A stretch of 64,000 nt of DNA from Williamsia maris. Its GTDB lineage: Bacteria > Actinomycetota > Actinomycetes > Mycobacteriales > Mycobacteriaceae. The notes below the pieces were generated by a model, which ran no database searches, was not told where the DNA came from, and was given only the letters and a program-made list of their open reading frames with translations. Of this stretch, positions 48,750 through 57,647 are shown piece after piece. Where the stretch lies: the NCBI RefSeq assembly GCF_024171815.1, contig NZ_JAMTCJ010000003.1, forward strand, positions 620,001 through 684,000, written 5' to 3'. The translations under genes and the position numbers were made by a program. Every line of letters starts with the position of its first letter. Position 1 is the stretch's first letter.

Positions 48750-49911
48750 CGTCACCCTCCTCCTCGTACTCGAGATCGACCGACAACCGGTATCCCCGCT
48801 TGACGACGGTCTGCACCATCTTCGGATCGCCGAGTGCGGTCCGCAGACGCGCCATGGCCGTCTCCACCGCATGGGTGTCGTCCCCGCCGCCGGGCAGCTC
48901 GGCGAGCAGCGCCTGACGGGAGACGACGCGCCCCGGGATCCGCGAGAGTCCCTTGAGCAGTGCGAGACCCGCGCTGGTGAGCGTTCGGACCTCGCCGTCG
49001 ACGACGACGTTGCGCGAGAGGATCGACACGTCGTGTCCGGCCACCCGCAGCACCTGCGCGCGGCGCGGGAGTTCGTCGGCGATGAGCCGGGCCAGCGCCC
49101 CGAGGCGGAACCGGGTGGGTTGCAGTGTCGGGACCTCGAGTTCGTGCAGCGGTCCCGCGGTGACCGCGCCGACGCACATGGCGTGCACCGACGTCCGCAG
49201 GGCGTGCAACAGGGAGTCGAGGACGCCGATGTCGCGGGCACGTCCCAGCATCGACGCGACCGCGGGCGCGCTGGTGAACGTGATCGCGTCGATGTCGGAA
49301 TCGATGGCGGCGGTGATCATCTGGTCCATCGGGCCGTGATCGTCGGGGGGTGTCCACCGATAGACCGGGATCGGTACGACGATCGCGCCCGCCTCCCGCA
49401 GCACCTGACACAGGTCCGGCAGCGGTTCCCACTCGGTGGTCGCACCGTGCAGTTGCACGCCGACCCGGACGCCGTCGACACCCTGCTCCAGCAGGTGATC
49501 GAGCACCTCACTGGACGACTCGTTGGGCGGCGACCACTCCTCACGCAGTCCGGCGGCGCGGATGGACCCCTTGGCCTTGGGACCACGCGCCAGCACCGTG
49601 GACTGTCCGAGCGCGTCGACGAGCTTCTCGGCCATGCCCCAGCCGTCGGCGGCCTCCATCCAGCCCCGGAAGCCGATGCCGGTGGTGGCGACCACCACGT
49701 CGGGCGGCGAGGCGATGATGTCGGCGGTCACCCGTTCGAGTTCGGCGTCGTCGGCCAGCGGGATGATCCGGATCGCGGGTGCGTGCATGACCTCGGCGCC
49801 GCGACGGCACAGCAGGGCCTCGAACTCGTCGGCTCGGCGAGCGGCGGTGATCCCGATGGTGAACCCGGCGAGCGGCCGGTCGGTGAGGCTGGGGACGGGC
49901 GTGGGGGTCAC
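48742..49911 (-). CDS. Uroporphyrinogen-III synthase fused to winged-helix DNA-binding domain
   Basis: 389 aa. Residues about 10-270 are a HemD-like uroporphyrinogen-III synthase (RPLAGFTIGITAARRADEFEALLCRRGAEV; FTSAPAVASMLGRARDIGV; VGAVTAGPLHELEV). Residues about 285-380 are an OmpR-type winged helix (VVVDGEVRTLTSAGLALLKGLSRIPGRVVSRQALL...AVETAMARLRTALGDPKMVQTVVKRGYRL). The same fusion exists in mycobacteria (Rv0260c, next to narK3). GTG 49911 overlaps the stop of nirD (GTGA). It may make the siroheme precursor and also regulate nitrite genes; whether both functions are real is open. Confidence 0.88.
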   Translation of the reverse strand: MTPTPVPSLTDRPLAGFTIGITAARRADEFEALLCRRGAEVMHAPAIRIIPLADDAELERVTADIIASPPDVVVATTGIGFRGWMEAADGWGMAEKLVDALGQSTVLARGPKAKGSIRAAGLREEWSPPNESSSEVLDHLLEQGVDGVRVGVQLHGATTEWEPLPDLCQVLREAGAIVVPIPVYRWTPPDDHGPMDQMITAAIDSDIDAITFTSAPAVASMLGRARDIGVLDSLLHALRTSVHAMCVGAVTAGPLHELEVPTLQPTRFRLGALARLIADELPRRAQVLRVAGHDVSILSRNVVVDGEVRTLTSAGLALLKGLSRIPGRVVSRQALLAELPGGGDDTHAVETAMARLRTALGDPKMVQTVVKRGYRLSVDLEYEEEGDDD

Positions 49912-50273
49912 CGGGGACAGACTTCGACAGTTCCGTCGACGACACGGGTCTCGTAGGTGCCCAGTGCCACGGTGTCGTCGTCGAGACACCGACCGGTGCG
50001 CAACGAGAAGACCTGCTTGAGCAGCGGTGACGCCACGGTCGGTTCGCCTGCGCGGTCGCCGACGATTCCGCGGGACATCACGGCGGCCTGCCCGAACGGG
50101 TCGACGTTGCCGACCGCGTACAGCCGGTCGTCGGACAGCCGGAACAACGCCACCTGGGTCGCGTCGGGAAGCAGTACCGCGACACCGCGACCGGGGACGA
50201 GATCGTCGAGCGCACATGCTGACGTCCACACCCGCGTGGCGGCGTCGGTGTCGTGGTGGTCGATGACGGTCAT
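49908..50273 (-). CDS. nirD: Assimilatory nitrite reductase small subunit NirD
   Basis: 121 aa Rieske-like fold protein without cluster ligands. ALDDLVPGRGVAVLLPDATQVALFRLSDDRLYAVGNVDPFGQAAVMSRGIVGDRAGEPTVASPLLKQVFSLRTGRCLDD is the NirD pattern (DPF..A.V.SRGI.GD). It partners NirB in NADH-dependent reduction of nitrite to ammonium in the cytoplasm. ATG 50273 has GGAGGAG 8 nt upstream. 121 bp separate it from nirB; nothing clear is seen in that gap. Confidence 0.92.
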   Translation of the reverse strand: MTVIDHHDTDAATRVWTSACALDDLVPGRGVAVLLPDATQVALFRLSDDRLYAVGNVDPFGQAAVMSRGIVGDRAGEPTVASPLLKQVFSLRTGRCLDDDTVALGTYETRVVDGTVEVCPR

Positions 50274-50394
50274 GGTGAGAACTCCTCCGGCGGTGGTGTG
50301 ATCGCCGCCCTCCAGTGTGGTCAGCAGATGTGAATGGGGTGTTTCGCCCGTGTCGGTTGGCGGTAAACCGCCAGGTGGGTTCGCTGTGGCCGGG

Positions 50395-52908
50395 TCACGA
50401 CCTCGCCGGGACGGTCGGTGATCCGAGCAGAACGGGCACCTTGCGCCCCGACGAGTCGTCGAAGCCGATGGTCGGATCGGACTCGTCGGGTGCGTTGACG
50501 AACGAGACGAACCGCTTGAGCTTCTCGTCGTCCTCGAGCACCGCCGACCACTCGTCGCGATAGCCCGCGACGTGGGCGTCCATCGCCTCCTCGAGTTGGG
50601 CACAGATGCCGAGGCTGTCGTCGCACACGACGTCACGGAGGTGGTCGAGACCACCCTCCAGGGAGTCCAACCACGGCGCAGTGCGCTGCAGGCGGTCCGC
50701 GGTGCGGATGTAGAACATCAGGTAGCGGTCGATGTAGGCGATGAGGGTCTCGTCGTCGAGGCCGGAGGCCAGCTGCTGGGCGTGCACCGGACTCTGACCG
50801 CCGTTGCCTGCCACGTAGAGGTTCCAGCCGGATTCGGTCGCGATCACGCCGACGTCCTTGCCCCGGGCCTCGGCGCACTCGCGGGCGCAGCCGGACACCC
50901 CGAACTTGATCTTGTGCGGCGACCGCAGTCCGCGGTAGCGCTGCTCGAGCCGCACGGCCATCGCCACCGAGTCCTGGACCCCGTAGCGACACCAGCTCGT
51001 CCCGACGCAGCTCTTCACCGTGCGCAGGCTCTTGCCGTAGGCCTGCCCCGATTCCATCCCGGCGTCGACGAGTCGGCGCCAGATCTGCGGCAGCTGTTCG
51101 ACGCGGGCGCCGAACATGTCGATGCGTTGCCCACCGGTGATCTTGGTGTAGAGCCCGAAGTCCTTGGCCACCTGACCGATCACGATCAACTGGTCGGCGG
51201 TGACCTCGCCGCCGGGCATCCGCGGCACCACCGAGTAGGAGCCGTTCTTCTGCAGGTTCGCCAGGAAGTGGTCGTTGGTGTCCTGCAGCGCGGCCTGTTC
51301 ACCGTCGAGGATGTGGTCGCTGGAGGTCGAGGCGAGGATGGACGCGACGGTGGGTTTGCAGATGTCGCAACCGGTTCCGGTCCCGTACTGCTCGATGAGT
51401 CCGGAGAACGTCCGGACACCGGTGGCGGCGACGATCTCGAAGAGCTCCGAGCGCGACTGTACGAAGTGCTCACAGAGCGACTTGCTGAGCACCACACCGG
51501 ATTCGGCGAGCAGCTTCTTGATGCTGGGGAGGCAGCCACCGCAGGTGGTGCCCGCGCACGTCACCGACTTGACCGCTCCGACGTCACACGCGCCGTCGGC
51601 GATGGCCGAGCAGATGGCCCCCTTCGACACCGCGTTGCACGAGCAGATCTCGGCCGCGTCGGGCAACGCCGACAGGCCGATCGCCGTCCCCGAGGACGAC
51701 GGCGCGATCAGATCGCCGGGGTCGCCGGGGATCTCGCTGCCGACCATGGGCTTGAGCATCGCGTAGGCGTCGGCGTCGCCGACCAGGATGCCTCCCAGTA
51801 GCGTCCGCGCGTCGTCGGAGACGACGACCTTGGCGTAGGTGCCCGCGACCGGGTCGCTGTAGACGATCTCGAGCGCTCCCTCGGTGACGCCCATCGCGTC
51901 ACCGAAGCTGGCGACGTCGACACCGAGCAGCTTGAGTTTGGTCGACATGTCCGCACCGGCGAACGTGGTCGATCCCCCGAGCAACTGGTCGACGACGACC
52001 TCGGCGGTGCTGTAACCGGGCGCCACCAGGCCGTAGCACCGACCTTCGACCGCGGCGACCTCGCCGATCGCGAAGATGTCGGGATCGTCGGTGCGGCAGA
52101 CACTGTCGGTGAGGACACCGCCGCGCTCCCCCACGCCGACGCCGGCGGCCCTGGCGAGTTCGTCACGCGGTCGCACGCCCGCCGAGAACACGAGCAGTCC
52201 GGCGTCGATGGTCGAGTCGTCGCTCAACGTCACCGTCAGCCCGCCCGAGGGCGCCGTCTGCACCGAGGTCGTGGACACCCCCGTGTGCACGGTCAACCCC
52301 AGTTCGGTGACCAGGCTCTCGAGCAGCGCCCCGCCACCGGAGTCGACCTGCAGCGGCATCAGGCGCGGCGCGAACTCCACCACGTGCGGGACCAGCCCCA
52401 TCAGCTTGAGTGCGTTGGCCGCCTCGAGACCCAGCAGACCACCGCCGACGACGACGCCCGTCGCACCCGGCCCCGCCGCCTGCGCGGCCGTGCGGATCGC
52501 GTCGAGATCGTCGAGGGTGCGGTAGACGAAGCATCCCTCGGTGTCCTTGCCGGGGATGGGCGGCACGAACGGGTACGAGCCGGTGGCCAGAACCAAAGCG
52601 TCGTAGACGATCTCGCCGCCCGTGGCGGTGGTGACCGTGTGCCCCGCCCGGTCGATCGACGCGGCCGACTCCCCCAGTCGCACGGTGACGAGGTCGTCGC
52701 CGAGGTAGTCGTTGCCGGCCAACGCGAGCGCGCTGCGATCCCATCCGCTGACGTAGGAGGACAGACCGACGCGGTCGTACGCCGCGTCGGGTTCCTCGCA
52801 GAGCACCACCACCCGCCACTGATCGGTGGCGTCACGCGTCCGCAGATTCTGGACGAAACGGTGGCCTACCATGCCATGACCGACCACGACAACGGTTTTG
52901 GTGCTCAC
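50395..52908 (-). CDS. nirB: Assimilatory nitrite reductase large subunit NirB
   Basis: 837 aa, NADH-nitrite reductase in the cytoplasm. FAD-binding GHGMVGHR (residues 8-15) and NAD-binding VVGGGLLGLEAANAL (about 150). A bacterioferritin-associated-ferredoxin-like 2Fe-2S domain has CSCN...CAGTTCGGC (about 420-460). Two nitrite/sulfite reductase half-domains follow, and the siroheme/4Fe-4S ligands are CVGTSWC and GCARECAEA (about 640-690). GTG 52908 has AGAGGA upstream. The operon order narK-nirB-nirD-hemD-cbiX supplies transporter, enzyme and cofactor. Length is normal for NirB. Confidence 0.94.
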   Translation of the reverse strand: MSTKTVVVVGHGMVGHRFVQNLRTRDATDQWRVVVLCEEPDAAYDRVGLSSYVSGWDRSALALAGNDYLGDDLVTVRLGESAASIDRAGHTVTTATGGEIVYDALVLATGSYPFVPPIPGKDTEGCFVYRTLDDLDAIRTAAQAAGPGATGVVVGGGLLGLEAANALKLMGLVPHVVEFAPRLMPLQVDSGGGALLESLVTELGLTVHTGVSTTSVQTAPSGGLTVTLSDDSTIDAGLLVFSAGVRPRDELARAAGVGVGERGGVLTDSVCRTDDPDIFAIGEVAAVEGRCYGLVAPGYSTAEVVVDQLLGGSTTFAGADMSTKLKLLGVDVASFGDAMGVTEGALEIVYSDPVAGTYAKVVVSDDARTLLGGILVGDADAYAMLKPMVGSEIPGDPGDLIAPSSSGTAIGLSALPDAAEICSCNAVSKGAICSAIADGACDVGAVKSVTCAGTTCGGCLPSIKKLLAESGVVLSKSLCEHFVQSRSELFEIVAATGVRTFSGLIEQYGTGTGCDICKPTVASILASTSSDHILDGEQAALQDTNDHFLANLQKNGSYSVVPRMPGGEVTADQLIVIGQVAKDFGLYTKITGGQRIDMFGARVEQLPQIWRRLVDAGMESGQAYGKSLRTVKSCVGTSWCRYGVQDSVAMAVRLEQRYRGLRSPHKIKFGVSGCARECAEARGKDVGVIATESGWNLYVAGNGGQSPVHAQQLASGLDDETLIAYIDRYLMFYIRTADRLQRTAPWLDSLEGGLDHLRDVVCDDSLGICAQLEEAMDAHVAGYRDEWSAVLEDDEKLKRFVSFVNAPDESDPTIGFDDSSGRKVPVLLGSPTVPARS

Positions 52909-52970
52909 AACAATCCTCTCGGTACAACACTGTGCGGTGCTCGATACGGCCTCGACCAGGCCGTGTCGGA

Positions 52971-54404
52971 CTAGGTGACGGTCGCCGCGGGACTGGCCGA
53001 CGCCGACGGCGAGTCGACCGACTCGGGTGCGAGTGCGCGGTCGGATCGCTCGTTGCGGGCGTAGAACCACCAGGTGACGACGCCGGCGATGACGTAGAAG
53101 GCGAGGAAGATCCAGAACGCCGTGGTGGCCGACTTGTGGGCCTTGTAGCTCTCACGCAGCACCAGGTTGATCGCCACGCCGCCGAGTCCGCCGAAGGCAC
53201 CGGCGATACCGATGAGCGCACCCGACATCGAGCGCGACCAGGTGACCTTGCCGAGCGCGTTGAGACCCTTGTTCGCCTGCGCCTTGGCCTCGAACACGGC
53301 CGGGATGATCTTGTAGACCGAGCCGTTGGCGACGCCGGAGATCAGGAACAGCAGGATGAAGCCGACGATGAACCCGGTCAGCTCCGCGCCACCGATCCGG
53401 TGGTTGTTCGCATCGGCGGACATGCCTGCGATCACCAGGATCGACGACGAAGCGACCATCGCGACGAAGCAGTACATCGTGACGCGTCCGCCACCGACCT
53501 TGTCGGCCAGCCTGCCGCCGACGGGACGGGCCAACGACCCCAGCAGCGGTCCGAGCCATGCGATCTGCGCCGCCGCGAGTGCGGGCTTGTCGGCGCCGTT
53601 GGCGGTGAAGCTGATGTTGAGGACCTGGCTGAACGCGAAGCCGAAGCCGATGAACGAGCCGAACGTACCGATGTAGAGCAGTGAGATCAGCCAGGTGTCG
53701 CGGTACTTGAGGCAGTCGACCATCGCCTTGGCGCTCGACGTCTGGTGGTCGAGGTTGTCCATGAAGACGGCCGCACCGACGCCGGCGAGGGCCAGCGCGA
53801 CGAGGTAGATGGCGCAGACGATCTCGGGGCGGTCGGCGGCCAGCCAGATGACCAGCAGACCGATGAGCTGCACCGCGGGGACACCGATGTTTCCGCCGCC
53901 GGCGTTGAGACCCAGCGCCCAGCCCTTGAGACGCTGCGGGAAGAAGGCGTTGATGTTGGTCATCGACGAGGCGAAGTTGCCGCCGCCGAGGCCGGTGAGC
54001 GCCGCGACGAACAGGAACCAGCCGAACCCGAAGTCGCCCGGGTTGAGCATCAGCATCATCGTCAGACCCGTGGGGATCAGCAGGACGATGGCACTGAAGA
54101 TGGCCCAGTTGCGTCCGCCGAATTTGGCGGTCGCCTGGGTGTACGGGATCCGCAGGCAGGCGCCGAAGAAGGTGGCGGTGGCCGCGATGACGAACTTCTG
54201 GTCGAGCGAGATGCCGTAGGTCGGTCCCATGAACAGCGCCAGGACGGAGAACAGGGACCAGACGGAGAAGCCGACGTGTTCGCAGATCACCGACCAGATC
54301 AGGTTCCGGTTGGCGATCTTCGCGTTTCCGTTGTCCCAGGCCTCACGGTCCTCGGGATCCCAGTCGGTGATGTAGTGCTTCCGGGTGCTGGCTGGTGTGG
54401 TCAC
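52971..54404 (-). CDS. narK: Nitrate/nitrite transporter NarK-type (MFS)
   Basis: 477 aa, twelve membrane helices, major facilitator of the nitrate/nitrite porter family. The two Gly-rich nitrate signatures are GLGGGNFASSMTNINAFFPQRLKGWALGLNAGGGNIGV (about residues 140-177) and LGKVTWSRSMSGALIGIAGAFGGLGG (about 395-420). The N-terminal HYITDWDPEDREAWDNGNAKIANRNL is typical of actinobacterial NarK-type transporters. GTG 54404 has AAAGG upstream. First gene of the nitrite operon; 62 bp before nirB. Probably imports nitrate or nitrite for assimilation. No nitrate reductase gene is in the window. Confidence 0.9.
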   Translation of the reverse strand: MTTPASTRKHYITDWDPEDREAWDNGNAKIANRNLIWSVICEHVGFSVWSLFSVLALFMGPTYGISLDQKFVIAATATFFGACLRIPYTQATAKFGGRNWAIFSAIVLLIPTGLTMMLMLNPGDFGFGWFLFVAALTGLGGGNFASSMTNINAFFPQRLKGWALGLNAGGGNIGVPAVQLIGLLVIWLAADRPEIVCAIYLVALALAGVGAAVFMDNLDHQTSSAKAMVDCLKYRDTWLISLLYIGTFGSFIGFGFAFSQVLNISFTANGADKPALAAAQIAWLGPLLGSLARPVGGRLADKVGGGRVTMYCFVAMVASSSILVIAGMSADANNHRIGGAELTGFIVGFILLFLISGVANGSVYKIIPAVFEAKAQANKGLNALGKVTWSRSMSGALIGIAGAFGGLGGVAINLVLRESYKAHKSATTAFWIFLAFYVIAGVVTWWFYARNERSDRALAPESVDSPSASASPAATVT

Positions 54405-54660
54405 GCCGTTGCCTTTCGTCCGCGCTGCTGCGTGACGCGGTGGGAGCACCGCGTCGGACCGACGTGGCGTCGGTTGATGGCGCAACCGTAGGAAGCCGGT
54501 GTTGCGTCGACTTGTCAGCGCGTGTCCTGGTGGTCACAAGTTGCTCACCCCGGTGCACGGACCCGAGTGAGACGCCGGACCGGCGCGGCGCTCACATCGC
54601 GCGTTCCGGCGAGTGACCTGCGGACCGGAATCACCGATCCGTTATCGTTCCTTGACGTAC

Positions 54661-54676
54661 GGTGAGCTAGCTCACC
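54661..54676. promoter_or_regulatory. 16 bp perfect palindrome upstream of the glycine-rich protein gene
   Basis: GGTGAGCTAGCTCACC, 26 bp before the ATG at 54703, just after a TTGACG (54652-54657). It may be an operator or an RNA hairpin. The rest of 54405-54702 holds the promoters of the nitrite operon and of this gene, but no further element was clear. Confidence 0.5.
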
Positions 54677-54702
54677 ACCGAAACACACCAGGGTTGGGGT
54701 TC

Positions 54703-55530
54703 ATGATCAGAAATCGTGTCGTCGCTGTCGCAGGTGCCGGCGTCATCGCCCTCGCCGGAACGATCCTCGGGGTCGGCCCCGCGGCCGCCGCGCTGCCCGC
54801 AGGGTGCACGCAGGCGCCGTTCCAGGCCACCGTCCGGTGCACCTTCACCTACACCGGTACCTCGCAGACCTTCGTCGTCCCGCGCGGCCTCAACCGCGTG
54901 CTGGTCACCGCGACCGGCGCCCGCGGCGGCGGCGCGATCCAGGGCCGACCCACGGTCGCGTCGAAGATCACCACCTACATCCCCGCTCGCGGCGGACAGC
55001 GTCTGTTCGTCTACGTCGGTGGCGGTGGCCAGACGGCCAAGCAGTTCGGACAGCTCGCCCTCGGCGGCTACAACGGCGGCGGCGCAGGCCGCCCCGCGGG
55101 TGGCGGCGGCGCGAGCGACGTACGCACGGTCGGCGGTCCCGCATCGTCGTTCCAGTCCCTCAAGTCGCGGCTGATCGTCGCCGGAGGCGCCGGCGGTACG
55201 ACCGCTGCGAGCCGCGGCGGCGACGGCGGGCGCCCGGGTGAGAGCAACAGCAACAACGGCGCGGCCGGCGGTGGCCCCGGCGGGCTGTCCAACCCCGCGA
55301 CCCCGGCCGGCCGGTCCGGTGTGGGCGGGTTCGGCTTCGGCGGGAAGGCTGTCGGTGCGGGCGGCGGCGGAGGCGGCGGTTTCTTCGGCGGCTCAGCAGG
55401 ATTCGGCAACGGCGGCGGTGGCGGGGGCTCCAGCTTCCCGGGCGTCCCGTCGCCCGTGTTCACCCCGTCGGGCTCGCAGGTCACCATCAGCTACCCCGGA
55501 CCGTGCTTCCCGTTCTGCTTCGGTAGCTGA
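54703..55530 (+). CDS. Glycine-rich secreted protein
   Basis: 275 aa. Signal peptide of about 28 residues (VVAVAGAGVIALAGTILGVGPAAAA) and no anchor. The mature N-terminus has a Cys pair (GCTQAPFQATVRCTFTYTGTSQTFVVP). A beta-rich head (RVLVTATGARGGGAIQGRPTVASKITTYIPARGGQRLFVYVGGGGQ) is followed by 130 residues dominated by GGG-type runs (GGGGASDV, GGDGG, AGGGGGGGFFGGSAGFGNGGGGGGS). The end, GSQVTISYPGPCFPFCFGS, has another Cys pair. It resembles glycine-rich surface proteins that end in a GSQVTITY-type strand. Function unknown; probably cell-wall or surface located. Confidence 0.8.
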   Translation: MIRNRVVAVAGAGVIALAGTILGVGPAAAALPAGCTQAPFQATVRCTFTYTGTSQTFVVPRGLNRVLVTATGARGGGAIQGRPTVASKITTYIPARGGQRLFVYVGGGGQTAKQFGQLALGGYNGGGAGRPAGGGGASDVRTVGGPASSFQSLKSRLIVAGGAGGTTAASRGGDGGRPGESNSNNGAAGGGPGGLSNPATPAGRSGVGGFGFGGKAVGAGGGGGGGFFGGSAGFGNGGGGGGSSFPGVPSPVFTPSGSQVTISYPGPCFPFCFGS

Positions 55531-55540
55531 CGCGAGGGCG

Positions 55541-56188
55541 TCAGACGACGACGCCGGCGCGGAACGCCTCGATCGCGATCTCCACCCGGTTGCGGGTGCC
55601 GAGCTTGGTCGAGATCGCCGAGACGTGCGACTTCACCGTCGTCTGACCGAGATAGAGCCGACCGGCGATCTCGCCGTTGGTCGCGCCCGAGGCCAACTCG
55701 ATCAGCACCTCGCGCTCACGCGGGGTGAGTGAGCGCAGCGCCGTCGCGGGAACGGGCCGACGTTCGCGCCCGACGAGCTCGCGGAGCGACTCCAGGCTGA
55801 ACAGGGTGTTGCCCGCCGCCACGACACGGACCGCCTGATGGAACGTCTCCGGCGCCTCGTCCTTGCGCAGGAAGCTGTGGGCACCGGCCGCGATCGATGC
55901 GGTGACCACGTCGTCGAGGTCCATCGACGTCATGGCGATGACCTTCGGCGGCGCCGCCAGCGTCATCAGCGCCGCGGTGGCCTCGAGACCGCCGAGCCGC
56001 TTCATCTTCAGGTCCATCAGGACGACGTCGGGTCGGTGGGTGGCCACCGCGTCGAGGACCTGGTCGCCGTCGTCGACCCCGGCGACGACACGGATGTCGG
56101 TGGTGGCCCCGAAGATATCGGTGACACCGCGGCGGACCATGGGGTCGTCGTCGACGACGAGTACGGCGATCTCCGGTGGTGAGGTCAT
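55541..56188 (-). CDS. LuxR/NarL-type response regulator
   Basis: 215 aa. Receiver domain about residues 8-125: acidic pair VVDDDP, phosphoacceptor Asp in DVVLMDLKMK (about 58), Thr in AMTSMDL, Lys in FLRKDEAP. The LuxR helix-turn-helix spans about 148-205 (LTPREREVLIELASGATNGEIAGRLYLGQTTVKSHVSAISTKLGTRNRVEIAIEA). Encoded 38 bp downstream of the histidine kinase gene on the same strand, its cognate partner. ATG 56188. Confidence 0.92.
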   Translation of the reverse strand: MTSPPEIAVLVVDDDPMVRRGVTDIFGATTDIRVVAGVDDGDQVLDAVATHRPDVVLMDLKMKRLGGLEATAALMTLAAPPKVIAMTSMDLDDVVTASIAAGAHSFLRKDEAPETFHQAVRVVAAGNTLFSLESLRELVGRERRPVPATALRSLTPREREVLIELASGATNGEIAGRLYLGQTTVKSHVSAISTKLGTRNRVEIAIEAFRAGVVV

Positions 56189-56226
56189 GGTGTGCGAATG
56201 GTAGACGCACCGACCGACATCGGTGG

Positions 56227-57468
56227 CTAGCTGTGCCAGGGCAACCAGGCGGTCACCACGAACTCCCCCGCCCATTCGCGGGCATCGAATGTCCCACCGA
56301 CCTGCCGGATCTCCTCGGCGACACCCTGTAGTCCGGTCCCGGTGCCGCCGACATGCACGAGGGTGCGGGCCATCGGATTGCGCACCTCGACCCGGACGCC
56401 GGTCGCGGGGTCCCCTCGGACCACCACCGACACGGGGGTGCCGTGAGCGTGCCGCTGGGCGTTGGTCAACGACTCCCGTACGACGCGGTAGGTGACGTGG
56501 CTGCACAGATGGCCCACCCGGCCCGGCGCGACGTCGACGACGAGGACGGCGCGCACGCCCGCATTCCGCGCCGAGCCCACGAGGTCGGCCACCCCGTCGA
56601 GGTTCTGACTACCGGTGGGCCGGCCGGGGTCGCCCTCGCCCCGCAGGACTCCGATGATCCGCTTGAGTTCGTCGAGTCCGTCGTGGGCCGTCTTCTGGAT
56701 CAGTGACGCGGTGTTGGCGACCCGCTCCGGACCGTCGGCGCTGCTCACCTGTAAACCGCCTGCGGTCAACGAGATACGGCTCAACGTCGCGGCGAGGGTG
56801 TCGTGCATGTCCCGGGCGATCCGGGCACGTTCGGCGGCCAGGATCATCTCCTCACGGATGACCACGGACTCCTTCGTGGTGCGGTCGAGCGTCGACGACA
56901 CGGATACGAGGTCGGACTGCGCCCGGCGCAACAGCGCGAGCGAGAGGACCGCCCCCACCAACGCCGCAGCGACCAGGAACGGGACCCACACCGGGACATC
57001 CCATTCCGGGATGGGCACGGCGGACGTGTCCGGACCGCCGTCGTATCGCGGACCGTCGACACCCATGGTGAGAACGGAGTAGTCACGACGACGGAAGGCG
57101 TCGTAGGTCAGTGACACCACGCACGCCGCGTAGACCGCGAGCGATGCGATGAGCAGCCGTCGATCACGGAAAGCGCAGGCCACCGCATACAAAGCGACCA
57201 GGGCCGCGGTCGCGTCGGTGGAGAAGAACAACGGGCCGACGACCGCCACGGCGAGAACCGCCCAGGGAGAGCGGTGGCGCCACACGAGCCCGACACCGGC
57301 CACCAGATTGAGTACGCAACCGAACGCGATGTTCCAGCCGGGGGTGCCCGAGATCCCTGACAGGCCGGCCGTCATCAGGGTGCAGAACAGGCTCAGCGCC
57401 ACCACACCGGTGGTCGCGGCGCGGCGGCGCAGGGTCGCGTTGGGGCCGGCGACCGGCCTCGCACTCAT
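56227..57468 (-). CDS. NarL-system sensor histidine kinase (HisKA_3)
   Basis: 413 aa. About five N-terminal membrane helices and no large outer domain, an intramembrane-sensing layout. The phosphoacceptor His lies in RARIARDMHDTLAATLSRI (about residue 223; HisKA_3). The ATPase part has SLTNAQRHAHG (N box) and GTGTGLQGVAEEIRQVGG (G box). Signal unknown; there is an outer loop with many Asp/Pro/Trp between helices 4 and 5 (PIPEWDVPVWVPF). ATG 57468; an in-frame ATG six codons upstream (57486) is possible. Divergent from the DUF4352 gene. Confidence 0.9.
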   Translation of the reverse strand: MSARPVAGPNATLRRRAATTGVVALSLFCTLMTAGLSGISGTPGWNIAFGCVLNLVAGVGLVWRHRSPWAVLAVAVVGPLFFSTDATAALVALYAVACAFRDRRLLIASLAVYAACVVSLTYDAFRRRDYSVLTMGVDGPRYDGGPDTSAVPIPEWDVPVWVPFLVAAALVGAVLSLALLRRAQSDLVSVSSTLDRTTKESVVIREEMILAAERARIARDMHDTLAATLSRISLTAGGLQVSSADGPERVANTASLIQKTAHDGLDELKRIIGVLRGEGDPGRPTGSQNLDGVADLVGSARNAGVRAVLVVDVAPGRVGHLCSHVTYRVVRESLTNAQRHAHGTPVSVVVRGDPATGVRVEVRNPMARTLVHVGGTGTGLQGVAEEIRQVGGTFDAREWAGEFVVTAWLPWHS

Positions 57469-57647
57469 GGGTTCACCGCCGTCATGGTGGGGACAGTACG
57501 GGTAGCGACGGACATCACGTGATCGGTCGATCGGGCGCTTTCTCCCGACCGGAAGGAGGAGACGCCCCGACCGCTCGGCCGAGGCGCGGGCAGTGGTCGG
57601 CGGGGTCTGCTGGTGGTGTCGTCCGACACCGTCGCGAGAGGAACCCC

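Noticed and set aside
52909-54702. GlnR or NarL box upstream of narK or nirB
   Set aside because: No sequence close enough to the known GlnR consensus was found by eye in either gap; a motif scan would be needed.
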